In this document: positions 57,563 through 64,000 of the stretch, piece by piece | Position numbering within the stretch: the first letter of the stretch is position 1 | Layout: every line of letters starts with the position of its first letter | Source: Streptomyces sp. AM 2-1-1 | GTDB lineage: Bacteria > Actinomycetota > Actinomycetes > Streptomycetales > Streptomycetaceae | NCBI RefSeq assembly: GCF_029167645.1 | Contig: NZ_CP119147.1 | Span: 5,412,501 to 5,476,500 of the forward strand | DNA length: 64,000 nt | Direction of reading: 5' to 3' | Notes under the pieces: model-generated | The model's input: the letters and a program-made list of their open reading frames with translations, nothing else | What the model was told of the DNA's origin: nothing | The model's database searches: none | Translations under genes and position numbers: made by a program

Positions 57563-59149
57563 GTGGACCAGATGGCACTGCTCCTGCTGCTTCTGCTGGG
57601 TGCGGTGGTCACCGTCCCGGTGGGCGAGCGGCTGGGGCTCCCGGCCCCGGTGCTGATGACCCTCATCGGGGTGGGGATGGCCTTCCTCCCCTTCGTGCCG
57701 AACATCGACGTCCCGCCGGAGATCATCCTCCCCGCGTTGCTGCCACCCCTGCTCTACGCCTCGGTGCAGCGGACCTCCTGGCGGCAGTTCGCGGCGAACA
57801 AGCGGCCGATCTTCCTGCTCGCGGTCGCCCTGGTCTTCGTGACGACGGCGGCGGTCGCGGCCGTCGCCAACGCCGTGGTGCCCGGGCTTCCCGTCGCCGC
57901 CGCCGTGGTCCTCGGCGCGCTCGTCGCGCCGCCCGATCCGGTCGCGGCCACGGCCGTCGCCGGCTCACTCGGACTACCCCGCCGCCTCGTCTCCATCCTG
58001 GAGGGCGAGGGCCTCTTCAACGACGTGACCGCGATCGTCCTCTACCACGTGGCCGTCGCGGCGGCGGTGAGCGGCACCTTCTCGCTCCCCGAGGCCTTCG
58101 GGCTGCTGATCCTCTCGGCCGTGGTCGCCCTCATGGTCGGGCTCGCACTCGGCTGGCTCACGATCAAGCTGATGGGACTGCTCGGGGACGCCACGCTCCA
58201 GGTCGGCCTCACCCTGCTCGTACCCTTCGTCGCCTACGTCCTGGCGGAGGAGCTGATGGGCTCCGGGGTCCTCGCCGTCCTCACCACCGCGCTCTTCCTC
58301 GCCGAGCACACCGCCGACGCCGACGACGTGCTGGGCCGGCTGACCGGAGCGACCTTCTGGAACATCGTGGACACCCTGGTGACCGGGATCGCCTTCGGCC
58401 TCATCGGGCTGGAGCTCCACAACGTCTTCGGCACCGCCGACGGGCGGGAGCTGCGGATGGTCGGCTGGGGGCTCGTGATCGTCGCCGTGGTCGTCGGCGT
58501 ACGGCTGCTCTGGCTGCTGCCGGCGACCTGGCTCGCCAAGCGGCTGCACACGCGGCGCGACGTGAGCGAGGAGATCCCGACCAGCTGGCGCGAGACCGTC
58601 GTCATGTGGTGGGCCGGGATGCGCGGGGTGGCGTCCGTCGCGCTGGCGCTCGCCATCCCGCTGAAGACCGACGACGGCCGGCCGTTCCCGGGCCGCGACG
58701 AGATCATCTTCATCGCCTTTGCGGTCATCATGGCGACCCTGGTCTTCCAGGGGCTCACCCTGCCGTGGCTGGTGCGCCGGCTCGGTGTACGGGCCGACAC
58801 CGACGCCGAACGGGAGCTGGAGCGGCGGCTCGCGGTCCGGGCCGCGAAGGCGGCCAAGGCGCGGCTGAAGGAGATCCAGGAGGTGGAGGAGTTCCCCGAC
58901 GAGGTGCTGGAACGGCTCCAGCGCGCCGCGTACGACATCGGGGCGCGCATCAGCCCGGACATGGTCGACGACGAGCGGCGCGACGCCTACGCCCAGCGTG
59001 CCAAGCGGCTCAAGGCGGTCAACCGCATCCAGCGGGAGCTGCTGTCGGCCGCCCGCCACGAGGTGCTCGCGGCCCGCAGCGAGGCGGGCTCCGACCCCGA
59101 GGTGGTCGACCGGGTGCTGCGCTTCCTGGACGTGCGCAGCCTGCGCTGA
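57563..59149 (+). CDS. Na+/H+ antiporter (CPA1 family)
   Basis: 528 residues with about 12 membrane helices and a cytoplasmic tail of about 110. CPA1 motifs: ALVAPPDPVAATAVA, EGEGLFNDVTAIVLYH (ion-site Asp in FND) and WWAGMRGVASVALALAIP. The tail is charged and helical (RAAKAAKARLKEIQEVEEF). It likely exchanges Na+ or K+ for H+. The GTG at 57563 has GGAAGG upstream; an earlier GTG (57494) is unlikely. Convergent with the MscS gene, 13 bases between stops. Confidence 0.94.
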   Translation: MDQMALLLLLLLGAVVTVPVGERLGLPAPVLMTLIGVGMAFLPFVPNIDVPPEIILPALLPPLLYASVQRTSWRQFAANKRPIFLLAVALVFVTTAAVAAVANAVVPGLPVAAAVVLGALVAPPDPVAATAVAGSLGLPRRLVSILEGEGLFNDVTAIVLYHVAVAAAVSGTFSLPEAFGLLILSAVVALMVGLALGWLTIKLMGLLGDATLQVGLTLLVPFVAYVLAEELMGSGVLAVLTTALFLAEHTADADDVLGRLTGATFWNIVDTLVTGIAFGLIGLELHNVFGTADGRELRMVGWGLVIVAVVVGVRLLWLLPATWLAKRLHTRRDVSEEIPTSWRETVVMWWAGMRGVASVALALAIPLKTDDGRPFPGRDEIIFIAFAVIMATLVFQGLTLPWLVRRLGVRADTDAERELERRLAVRAAKAAKARLKEIQEVEEFPDEVLERLQRAAYDIGARISPDMVDDERRDAYAQRAKRLKAVNRIQRELLSAARHEVLAARSEAGSDPEVVDRVLRFLDVRSLR

Positions 59150-59162
59150 TCACACCGGGCAC

Positions 59163-60305
59163 TCAGCCGCGGCCGGTGTGCGCCGGCTTGCGCAGGGCCG
59201 GCCCGTGGCCGTCACGGCGGACCGAAGCGGCGGTGCGGGAGGTCAGTTCCGGCCACTGATCGCCCGCCGGGAGGGTGGCGGGCGCGGTTGCCACCCGGGG
59301 CAGGGCGTAGGGGTGGTGGTCCCGCAGCCAGGCGATCAGCTGCTCGCGCACGGCGCACCGGACCGTCCAGACGTCGTCCGCGTCCTTCGCGGTGACCACC
59401 GCCCGCACCTGGATGGTGGTCGGCGTGGTGTCCGTCACGGCGAGCGACCAGTCCCGGCCGTCCCAGGCCCCGCACTCGCCGAGGATGTCGCGCATCTTGT
59501 CCCGCATCGCCCCCATAGGGGCCGCGTGGTCCAGGTGGAAGTAGACGGTGCCGGTCATCTGCACCCCGCCGCGCGACCAGTTCTCGAAGGGGCGGCTGGT
59601 GAAGTACGACACCGGCATGGTGATCCGCCGCTCGTCCCAGGTGCGTACGGCGAGGAAGGTCAGGGTGATCTCCTCCACGGTGCCCCACTCGCCGTCCACC
59701 ACCACGGTGTCGCCGAGCCGGACCATGTCGCCGAAGGCGATCTGGAAGCCGGCGAAGAGGTTGCCGAGCGTCGACTGGGCGGCGACACCGGCGACGATGC
59801 CGAGCACCCCGGCCGAGGCCAGCATCGAGGTGCCGACGGTCCGCATCGCCGGGAAGGTGAGCAGCATCGCGGCGACCCCGACCGTGGTCACCACCGCGAT
59901 GACCACCCGCTGGATCAGCGTCACCTGGGTGCGCACCCGCCGGACCCGGGCCGGATCGCGGGTGGAGCTGGCGTAGCGGGCGTAGGAGGACTCCACGACG
60001 GTCGCCGCGGCGCGCACCACCAGCCACGCCGAGGCGCCGATCAGCACCAGGCTCAGCACCTGGCCGATCGCCTCGCGGTGGTCGCGCACCGGTTCGAGAC
60101 GCAGGTGGGCGAAGGTGCCACGCAGCAGAGCGGCCCAGATCACCACCTGGAGGGGTGGCCGGCAGCGCCGCAGCAGTCCCCACAGGGGTGTGTCGGGGTG
60201 AGCGACGTCGGCCCGCCGCAGCAGCAGGTCCACCAGCCAGCCGAGCAGCAGGGTGACCACCACCGAGCCGCCCACGATCAGTAGCGGGCGCAGCACGTTC
60301 TCCAT
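59163..60305 (-). CDS. MscS-family mechanosensitive channel
   Basis: 380 residues. Four N-terminal helices, the pore helix motif ASAGVLGIVAGVAAQSTLGNLFAGFQIAF, and the MscS beta domain (RLGDTVVVDGEWGTVEEITLTFLAVRTWDERRITMPVSYF) are clear. The C-terminus is disordered. It would release solutes on osmotic downshift. The ATG at 60305 (MENVLRPL) has GGAGGACACGAGG upstream. Only 46 bases separate it from the divergent hydrolase gene. Confidence 0.93.
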   Translation of the reverse strand: MENVLRPLLIVGGSVVVTLLLGWLVDLLLRRADVAHPDTPLWGLLRRCRPPLQVVIWAALLRGTFAHLRLEPVRDHREAIGQVLSLVLIGASAWLVVRAAATVVESSYARYASSTRDPARVRRVRTQVTLIQRVVIAVVTTVGVAAMLLTFPAMRTVGTSMLASAGVLGIVAGVAAQSTLGNLFAGFQIAFGDMVRLGDTVVVDGEWGTVEEITLTFLAVRTWDERRITMPVSYFTSRPFENWSRGGVQMTGTVYFHLDHAAPMGAMRDKMRDILGECGAWDGRDWSLAVTDTTPTTIQVRAVVTAKDADDVWTVRCAVREQLIAWLRDHHPYALPRVATAPATLPAGDQWPELTSRTAASVRRDGHGPALRKPAHTGRG

Positions 60306-60351
60306 CCTCGTGTCCTCCGGGGTTCGGGTGGCAGCTGGCACGATGGGCGGC

Positions 60352-60921
60352 ATGAACATCATGCTCTTCCACTCGACCTACGGGCTCCGGCCCGCGGTGC
60401 ACGCCGCTGCCGACCGGCTCCGAGCAGCCGGCCACGAGGTGCGCGTGCCCGATCTGTTCGAGGGGCACACCTTCGAAACCCAGGCGGAGGCGGAGGCATA
60501 CCGGGAGGAACTGGGCAAGGACGAGCTGCTCAAGCGCGCCGTACTGGCCGCCGCGCCCTACTCCGAGCAGGGCCTGGTCTACGCGGGCTTCTCGCTCGGG
60601 GCGGCCGTGGCGCAGACACTCGCCCTGGGCGACGAGAAGGCGCGCGGACTCCTGCTCTTCCACGGCACCTCGGACCTCGCCGCGAACGCGAGCACGGACG
60701 AGCTCCCGGTCCAGCTGCACGTCGCCGATCCGGACGCCTCGGAGCCGCACGACTGGCTGAACAGCTGGTACCTGGAGATGCGGCGGGCCGGCGCCGACGT
60801 GGAGATCTACCGCTACCCGGGCGCCGGCCACCTCTTCACCGACGACGGGCTGCCGGATTACGACGAGAAGTCGGCCGAGCTGGCGTGGAAGGTCGCGCTG
60901 GGCTTCCTCGCGACCCTCTGA
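60352..60921 (+). CDS. Dienelactone hydrolase-like alpha/beta hydrolase
   Basis: 189 residues of the DLH family. N-terminal LFHSTYGLRPAVHAAADRL, the nucleophile elbow GFSLGAAVAQ with Ser in place of the usual Cys of dienelactone hydrolase, and the catalytic His in PGAGHLFTDDG. The substrate is unknown. The start is ATG 60352 (MNIMLFHS) or ATG 60343 (MGGMNIM); no clear ribosome-binding site. A hairpin follows. Confidence 0.9.
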   Translation: MNIMLFHSTYGLRPAVHAAADRLRAAGHEVRVPDLFEGHTFETQAEAEAYREELGKDELLKRAVLAAAPYSEQGLVYAGFSLGAAVAQTLALGDEKARGLLLFHGTSDLAANASTDELPVQLHVADPDASEPHDWLNSWYLEMRRAGADVEIYRYPGAGHLFTDDGLPDYDEKSAELAWKVALGFLATL

Positions 60922-60952
60922 CGCCGTGCGGTGCCCGTGTGGCGACGGCGTG

Positions 60953-60994
60953 CCGCGGGCCACGCGGCGGGGTGCGCCGGTGCGTGGCCCGCGG
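60953..60994. terminator. Terminator between convergent genes
   Basis: 13-bp stem ccgcgggccacgc / gcgtggcccgcgg with a 16-base loop, between the hydrolase gene and the metalloprotease gene. Confidence 0.65.
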
Positions 60995-61011
60995 GCGTGC
61001 CGGACGGTGGA

Positions 61012-61989
61012 TCAGCCGCGGTAGGCGGCCCAGCTGTCGCTCATGCGCTGCACCTGGCCGGCGGTGAACTGGTACATGCAGGCGTCGTAGGTGTAGTCCA
61101 TGAAGTTGTGGATCGGGTCGGCCCCGGTCTTGCTCGCGCAGCTGTCCCGTCCGGTCGGGCACGCGTACGCCGCGCTCTTCTCGGCCGGGGTGTCGGCCAC
61201 GTAGTCCCCGTTTCCGTTGCAGCCGCCCTGGAAGGTGTGGTAGAGCCCCAGCCAGTGGCCGACCTCGTGGGTGGCGGTGTCGCCCTCGTCGTAGTTGGCG
61301 GCGGCGCCGCCCGGCAGCGAGGTGTCGAGGATCACCACCCCGTCCATGGCCGGGCTCGACGTGTAGGAGCTGGGGAAGGTGGCCCAGCCGAGGAGACCGC
61401 CGCCGAGGTTGGCGGTGTAGAGGTTGAGGGCGTTGGCCCCGCCCTTGTGCAGGGTGCTCTTCATCGTCTTCTCGGCGCTCGAACCGGAGCTGAGGTTGTA
61501 CCACGTGGCGTTGTCGGTGTAGTCCGTCCCCGCCAGGGTGAAGCTGAACCCGGTGGCGGTGTTGCCCGTACCGGCTCCGGCGTACGCGCTGTTGAGCACG
61601 CTCAGCTGGGAGCTGACGGCGCTCGCCGAGAGCTTTCCGGTCGTTCCCGAGTGGATGACGTGCACGTACACCGGTATCGAGGCGCCGGCCGCCGCCGCGG
61701 TGACGCCCGCCGAGCGGCGCTGGGCGAGTCTGGTGCGCAGATCGGCGTCCATCTCCTTCGCGGCGGCGCTGCTGACGTCGTTGGGCTCGTGCGCCGCGCT
61801 GCCCGCGCCGGGACGGGCCTGGCGCGCGAGGGCGGAGCCCGCGTCGTCGGCGCAGGCGGTGGCCTGCGGAGCGGCGGCGGCGTTGACGGGGGAGGCGGAC
61901 ACCGGTGCCAGGGCCAGGGTGCCGGCCAGGGCGGCGGTGGCGAGCAGGTGGCGACGCACGTGGGGGGAGAGCTTCGAAAGAGCGCGCAC
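61012..61989 (-). CDS. Secreted M43-family zinc metalloprotease
   Basis: 325 residues. A signal peptide of about 38 ([29 protein letters not shown]), a short propeptide-like region, then the metzincin catalytic motif [13 protein letters not shown] and the Met-turn [15 protein letters not shown]. Cys pairs ([22 protein letters not shown]) are as in pappalysin-type M43 enzymes. It is exported and likely digests extracellular protein. The GTG start has GAGGAG upstream; a 10-bp hairpin (62008-62032) lies in its leader. Confidence 0.93.
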   Translation of the reverse strand: MRALSKLSPHVRRHLLATAALAGTLALAPVSASPVNAAAAPQATACADDAGSALARQARPGAGSAAHEPNDVSSAAAKEMDADLRTRLAQRRSAGVTAAAAGASIPVYVHVIHSGTTGKLSASAVSSQLSVLNSAYAGAGTGNTATGFSFTLAGTDYTDNATWYNLSSGSSAEKTMKSTLHKGGANALNLYTANLGGGLLGWATFPSSYTSSPAMDGVVILDTSLPGGAAANYDEGDTATHEVGHWLGLYHTFQGGCNGNGDYVADTPAEKSAAYACPTGRDSCASKTGADPIHNFMDYTYDACMYQFTAGQVQRMSDSWAAYRG

Positions 61990-62007
61990 GGGGACTCCTC
62001 GGGACGC

Positions 62008-62032
62008 GCGGGCGAGGGATTTCCTCGCCCGC
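62008..62032 (-). other. Hairpin in metalloprotease leader
   Basis: 10-bp stem gcgggcgagg / cctcgcccgc with a 5-base loop, 18 bases upstream of the start. TAATCT (62040-62045, minus strand) may be a -10 box. The rest of the 363-base gap 61990-62352 holds this hairpin, the dsbA-like terminator and no gene. Confidence 0.45.
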
Positions 62033-62289
62033 CGCCGGGAGATTACGTGCCCATGTCATGCCAGCGGGAGGGCTCTTCCGGCCTGTTCGGGGGGCGGGCG
62101 GACAGGCCCCCCGAGGAGTGCGCCCCGTCCCGGGGCCGCTGCCGGAAGCGAGTCCGTAACCCGGCCGCACGTGCGGAGGGGCAGCGGGTCACTCCGTCCC
62201 CCCGGCCGTTACCCCGGGGACACACGGCCGTCGCGCGGGCCGTGGCCCGAATGTGCCGGGAGACCTCGGAGCGAACGCCCCGGAGCACG

Positions 62290-62335
62290 GGACGGGGGCG
62301 GACGGAACACGAGCCGTGTCCGTCCGCCCCCGTCC
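62290..62335 (-). terminator. Terminator of the DsbA-like gene
   Basis: 21-bp stem with one bulged A (arms 62290-62311 and 62315-62335, loop agc), 17 bases beyond the stop on the minus strand. Confidence 0.85.
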
Positions 62336-62352
62336 GGGAGCATCCCCGCGCG

Positions 62353-63168
62353 TCAGGCCTTGAGCGCCGCGTCGACCGCCTTGGTGAAGTCGGCCACCGT
62401 CATGGGCGCGCTGTCGCTGCCCTCGCCGGTCACGTTCTTGCCGTCCATCTTCAGGGTCGGCGTGCCCGTCACCCCACTGGCGTCGAAGGTCTTGGACATC
62501 TTCACCGCCCAGGAGTCGTAGGTGCCGTCGTTCACGTTCTTCTGGAACGCCTTGTTGTCCTTGAGGGCGTCCACCGAGTTCGCGACCTCGATGAGGTAGC
62601 TGTCCTTGGCGAACTTGTCCTCGCTCTCCTCGGGGTGGTACTTCGCCGAGTACAGCGCCGCCTTGTACTGCAGGAACGCCTCGGGGCTGACGTCGAGAGC
62701 CGCACCCAGCGCGCTGAGGGCGTTCTTGGAGCCCTCGCCGTTGTCGCTGTTGTCGATGAAGGTGGCGCCGACGTACTTGACCTTGTACTTGCCGTCCGCG
62801 ACGTCCTTGCTGATCGTCTCGCCGACGGTCTGCTCGAACTGGGCGCAGATCGGGCAGCGGGAGTCCTCGTACATCTCCAGCGTCTTCTTCGCCGAAGCCT
62901 CGCCGATCACGACGGTGGTGCCGTTCTCACCCGTCGTGTTCTTCGGGGCGGCCACCGTCTTCGCGTCGCCCGCCGCCTCCCAGGCGTCCGGCTTGTTCAG
63001 CTCGTTGACGCCGTAGGCGATACCGCCGGCTATCGCCAGCACCGCGACGATCGAGACGCCGACGATGACCTGCTTGCGGGCCTTGTCCTTCTTGACCTGG
63101 CGCTCGCGCTCCGCGCGCAGCCGCTCGCGGGCCGCTGCCTTGTTCGCCTGGTTGTTGCGGTTGCTCAT
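62353..63168 (-). CDS. DsbA-like membrane-anchored thioredoxin-fold protein
   Basis: 271 residues. A basic cytoplasmic N-terminus (ERLRAERERQVKKDKARK), one membrane helix at about 34-52 (VIVGVSIVAVLAIAGGIAYGV), then an outer thioredoxin fold with the redox motif SRCPICAQFEQ and the cis-Pro region VTGTPTLKMDG. It probably makes or isomerises disulfides in secreted proteins. The ATG at 63168 has GGAG upstream. The next gene on the same strand encodes a membrane protein. Confidence 0.95.
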   Translation of the reverse strand: MSNRNNQANKAAARERLRAERERQVKKDKARKQVIVGVSIVAVLAIAGGIAYGVNELNKPDAWEAAGDAKTVAAPKNTTGENGTTVVIGEASAKKTLEMYEDSRCPICAQFEQTVGETISKDVADGKYKVKYVGATFIDNSDNGEGSKNALSALGAALDVSPEAFLQYKAALYSAKYHPEESEDKFAKDSYLIEVANSVDALKDNKAFQKNVNDGTYDSWAVKMSKTFDASGVTGTPTLKMDGKNVTGEGSDSAPMTVADFTKAVDAALKA

Positions 63169-63231
63169 GATGCGTTCTCCGTGGGGATGTACGTGGAAAC
63201 AGGACGGGAGGAGTCGATGCCGTGCCGGGGT

Positions 63232-63909
63232 TCAGGCCGGCAGCGGCGGTCCTCTCCGGCCCACGGAGTGCACGAGGGGACGCGCGGCGACGAACGGACG
63301 CCGGCCCACCGCACGCACCGCGTCCCCCACCGGCCGCCGGTACCCGGCGGCCGCCGCCACCGCCACGAGCAGCGGGCGGAACGCGGAGGCGGCCGCGGCC
63401 CGCAGCAGGGCCGCGAACGCGGCCTCGCCGCGCCGCAGCCAGGCCGCCGCCAGCAGCCCCACCGTCACGTGTGCGGCGAGCAGCAGCCACGGGACCACCG
63501 GCCCCGGGTGGATCGGCAGGGCCGCGGCGGCGGGAGAGCCGACCCCGGTCACCCGAGCCAGGGGGGCTCCCACCCCGTGGCCGTCGCAGAGCACGTCGAA
63601 ACCGAGGGAGCGCAGCGGACCGGCCACCGGGCCGCCCGCGGCGCCGTAGCAGAGCTGCTGGCCGGTGGTGAAGACGGTGTCGGCGGCCAGCTCCAGCGGG
63701 ACCAGCAGCCCCGCTATCGCGCCGAAGCCGCGCTCCCGGCCCGCCAGCGCGTACGCGGCGGCGAAGACCAGGACCGCCATCAGCGCCAGCGCGGTCACCG
63801 GCAGGGCGGTCCGGGAGAGCAGGACGTGGGAGGCGGAGGACAGCGTGACGACGAGCGCGGTGAAGAGCGCCGCGCGCGCGGTCCTGGGTCGCGTCCCTGA
63901 TATGTCCAT
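63232..63909 (-). CDS. Integral membrane protein of unknown function
   Basis: 225 residues with five or so hydrophobic helices (AALFTALVVTLSSASHVLLS; VTALALMAVLVFAAAYALAG; GAIAGLLVPLELAAD; VVPWLLLAAHVTVGLLAAAWL; AAASAFRPLLVAVAAAAGY) and an Arg-rich C-terminus. A pair of Cys (QQLCYG, DVLCDG) lies in an outer loop. I recognise no family. The start is ATG 63909 (MDISGTRP), though GTG 63927 has a closer GGGGG. It lies upstream of the DsbA-like gene, with 63 bases between. Confidence 0.75.
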   Translation of the reverse strand: MDISGTRPRTARAALFTALVVTLSSASHVLLSRTALPVTALALMAVLVFAAAYALAGRERGFGAIAGLLVPLELAADTVFTTGQQLCYGAAGGPVAGPLRSLGFDVLCDGHGVGAPLARVTGVGSPAAAALPIHPGPVVPWLLLAAHVTVGLLAAAWLRRGEAAFAALLRAAAASAFRPLLVAVAAAAGYRRPVGDAVRAVGRRPFVAARPLVHSVGRRGPPLPA

Positions 63910-63961
63910 CGCCGGAGAGTCTCGCACGGCCCCCGGTAAGCGACTCCTAAAGGCCCGGGAT

Positions 63962-64000
63962 TCACAGCCCCGGGATGCGGCCGTTGCGGAAGAGGTCCAC
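63962..64000 (-). CDS. C-terminal end of a gene cut by the window edge
   Basis: The last twelve codons on the minus strand read VDLFRNGRIPGL and end with TGA. Too little is present to name it. The open frame at the window edge is the only evidence. Confidence 0.35.
   Translation of the reverse strand: MDLFRNGRIPGL

Overview
This 64 kb window is chromosomal DNA from a Streptomyces or very close relative. The GC content is very high with strong third-position G/C, GTG starts are common, and the gene set and order match the conserved core of the Streptomyces chromosome around the division and cell-wall (dcw) cluster. I see no insertion sequence, prophage, CRISPR array, tRNA or rRNA gene. It is an ordinary core region whose main interest lies in its regulatory RNAs, operators and a few proteins with altered key residues.

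Left part (1-16970): the tail of a NarL/LuxR response regulator; a D-2-hydroxyacid dehydrogenase; a fused anthranilate synthase (TrpE-TrpG type) with a three-Trp leader peptide and attenuator, divergent from a class II DAHP synthase. Next come an iron pair (bacterioferritin-associated ferredoxin with a putative iron box, convergent with bacterioferritin), a sulfite-oxidase-like protein, endonuclease IV, a PASTA Ser/Thr kinase, the thiOSG operon under a TPP riboswitch, an FAD reductase, an Rv2175c-type DNA-binding protein, thiE, metF and a Tyr-rich membrane protein.

Middle part (17050-31425): a CrtI-like FAD oxidoreductase, a DUF4126 membrane protein, a TetR-YhgE-ABC operon with a palindromic operator, a HEPN protein, a methyltransferase, a DUF3040 protein, the MoxR-DUF58-transglutaminase operon, and a beta-carbonic anhydrase.

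The dcw cluster (31934-50292) runs rsmH, ftsL, ftsI, murE, murF, mraY, murD, ftsW, murG, ftsQ, ftsZ, pgeF, ylmE, sepF, yggT, divIVA, all on the plus strand and often overlapping. It makes the lipid-linked peptidoglycan precursor, the septal synthase, the Z ring and its anchors, and the polar growth scaffold. mraZ, ftsA, murC and ddl are not in it. A strong terminator closes it.

Right part (50549-64000): ileS behind a T-box, a TraR/DksA protein with a Lys/Ala-rich N-terminus, lspA, an RluD-type pseudouridine synthase, a GNAT acetyltransferase, a Na+/H+ antiporter, an MscS channel, a dienelactone-hydrolase-like protein, a secreted M43 metalloprotease, a DsbA-like membrane thioredoxin, a membrane protein of unknown function, and the last codons of another minus-strand gene.

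All functions are from motif and family recognition by eye; no database search was run. Gene starts were chosen from ribosome-binding sites, overlaps and, where no ribosome-binding site is visible, from a TANNNT hexamer 6-7 bases upstream that suggests leaderless transcripts.
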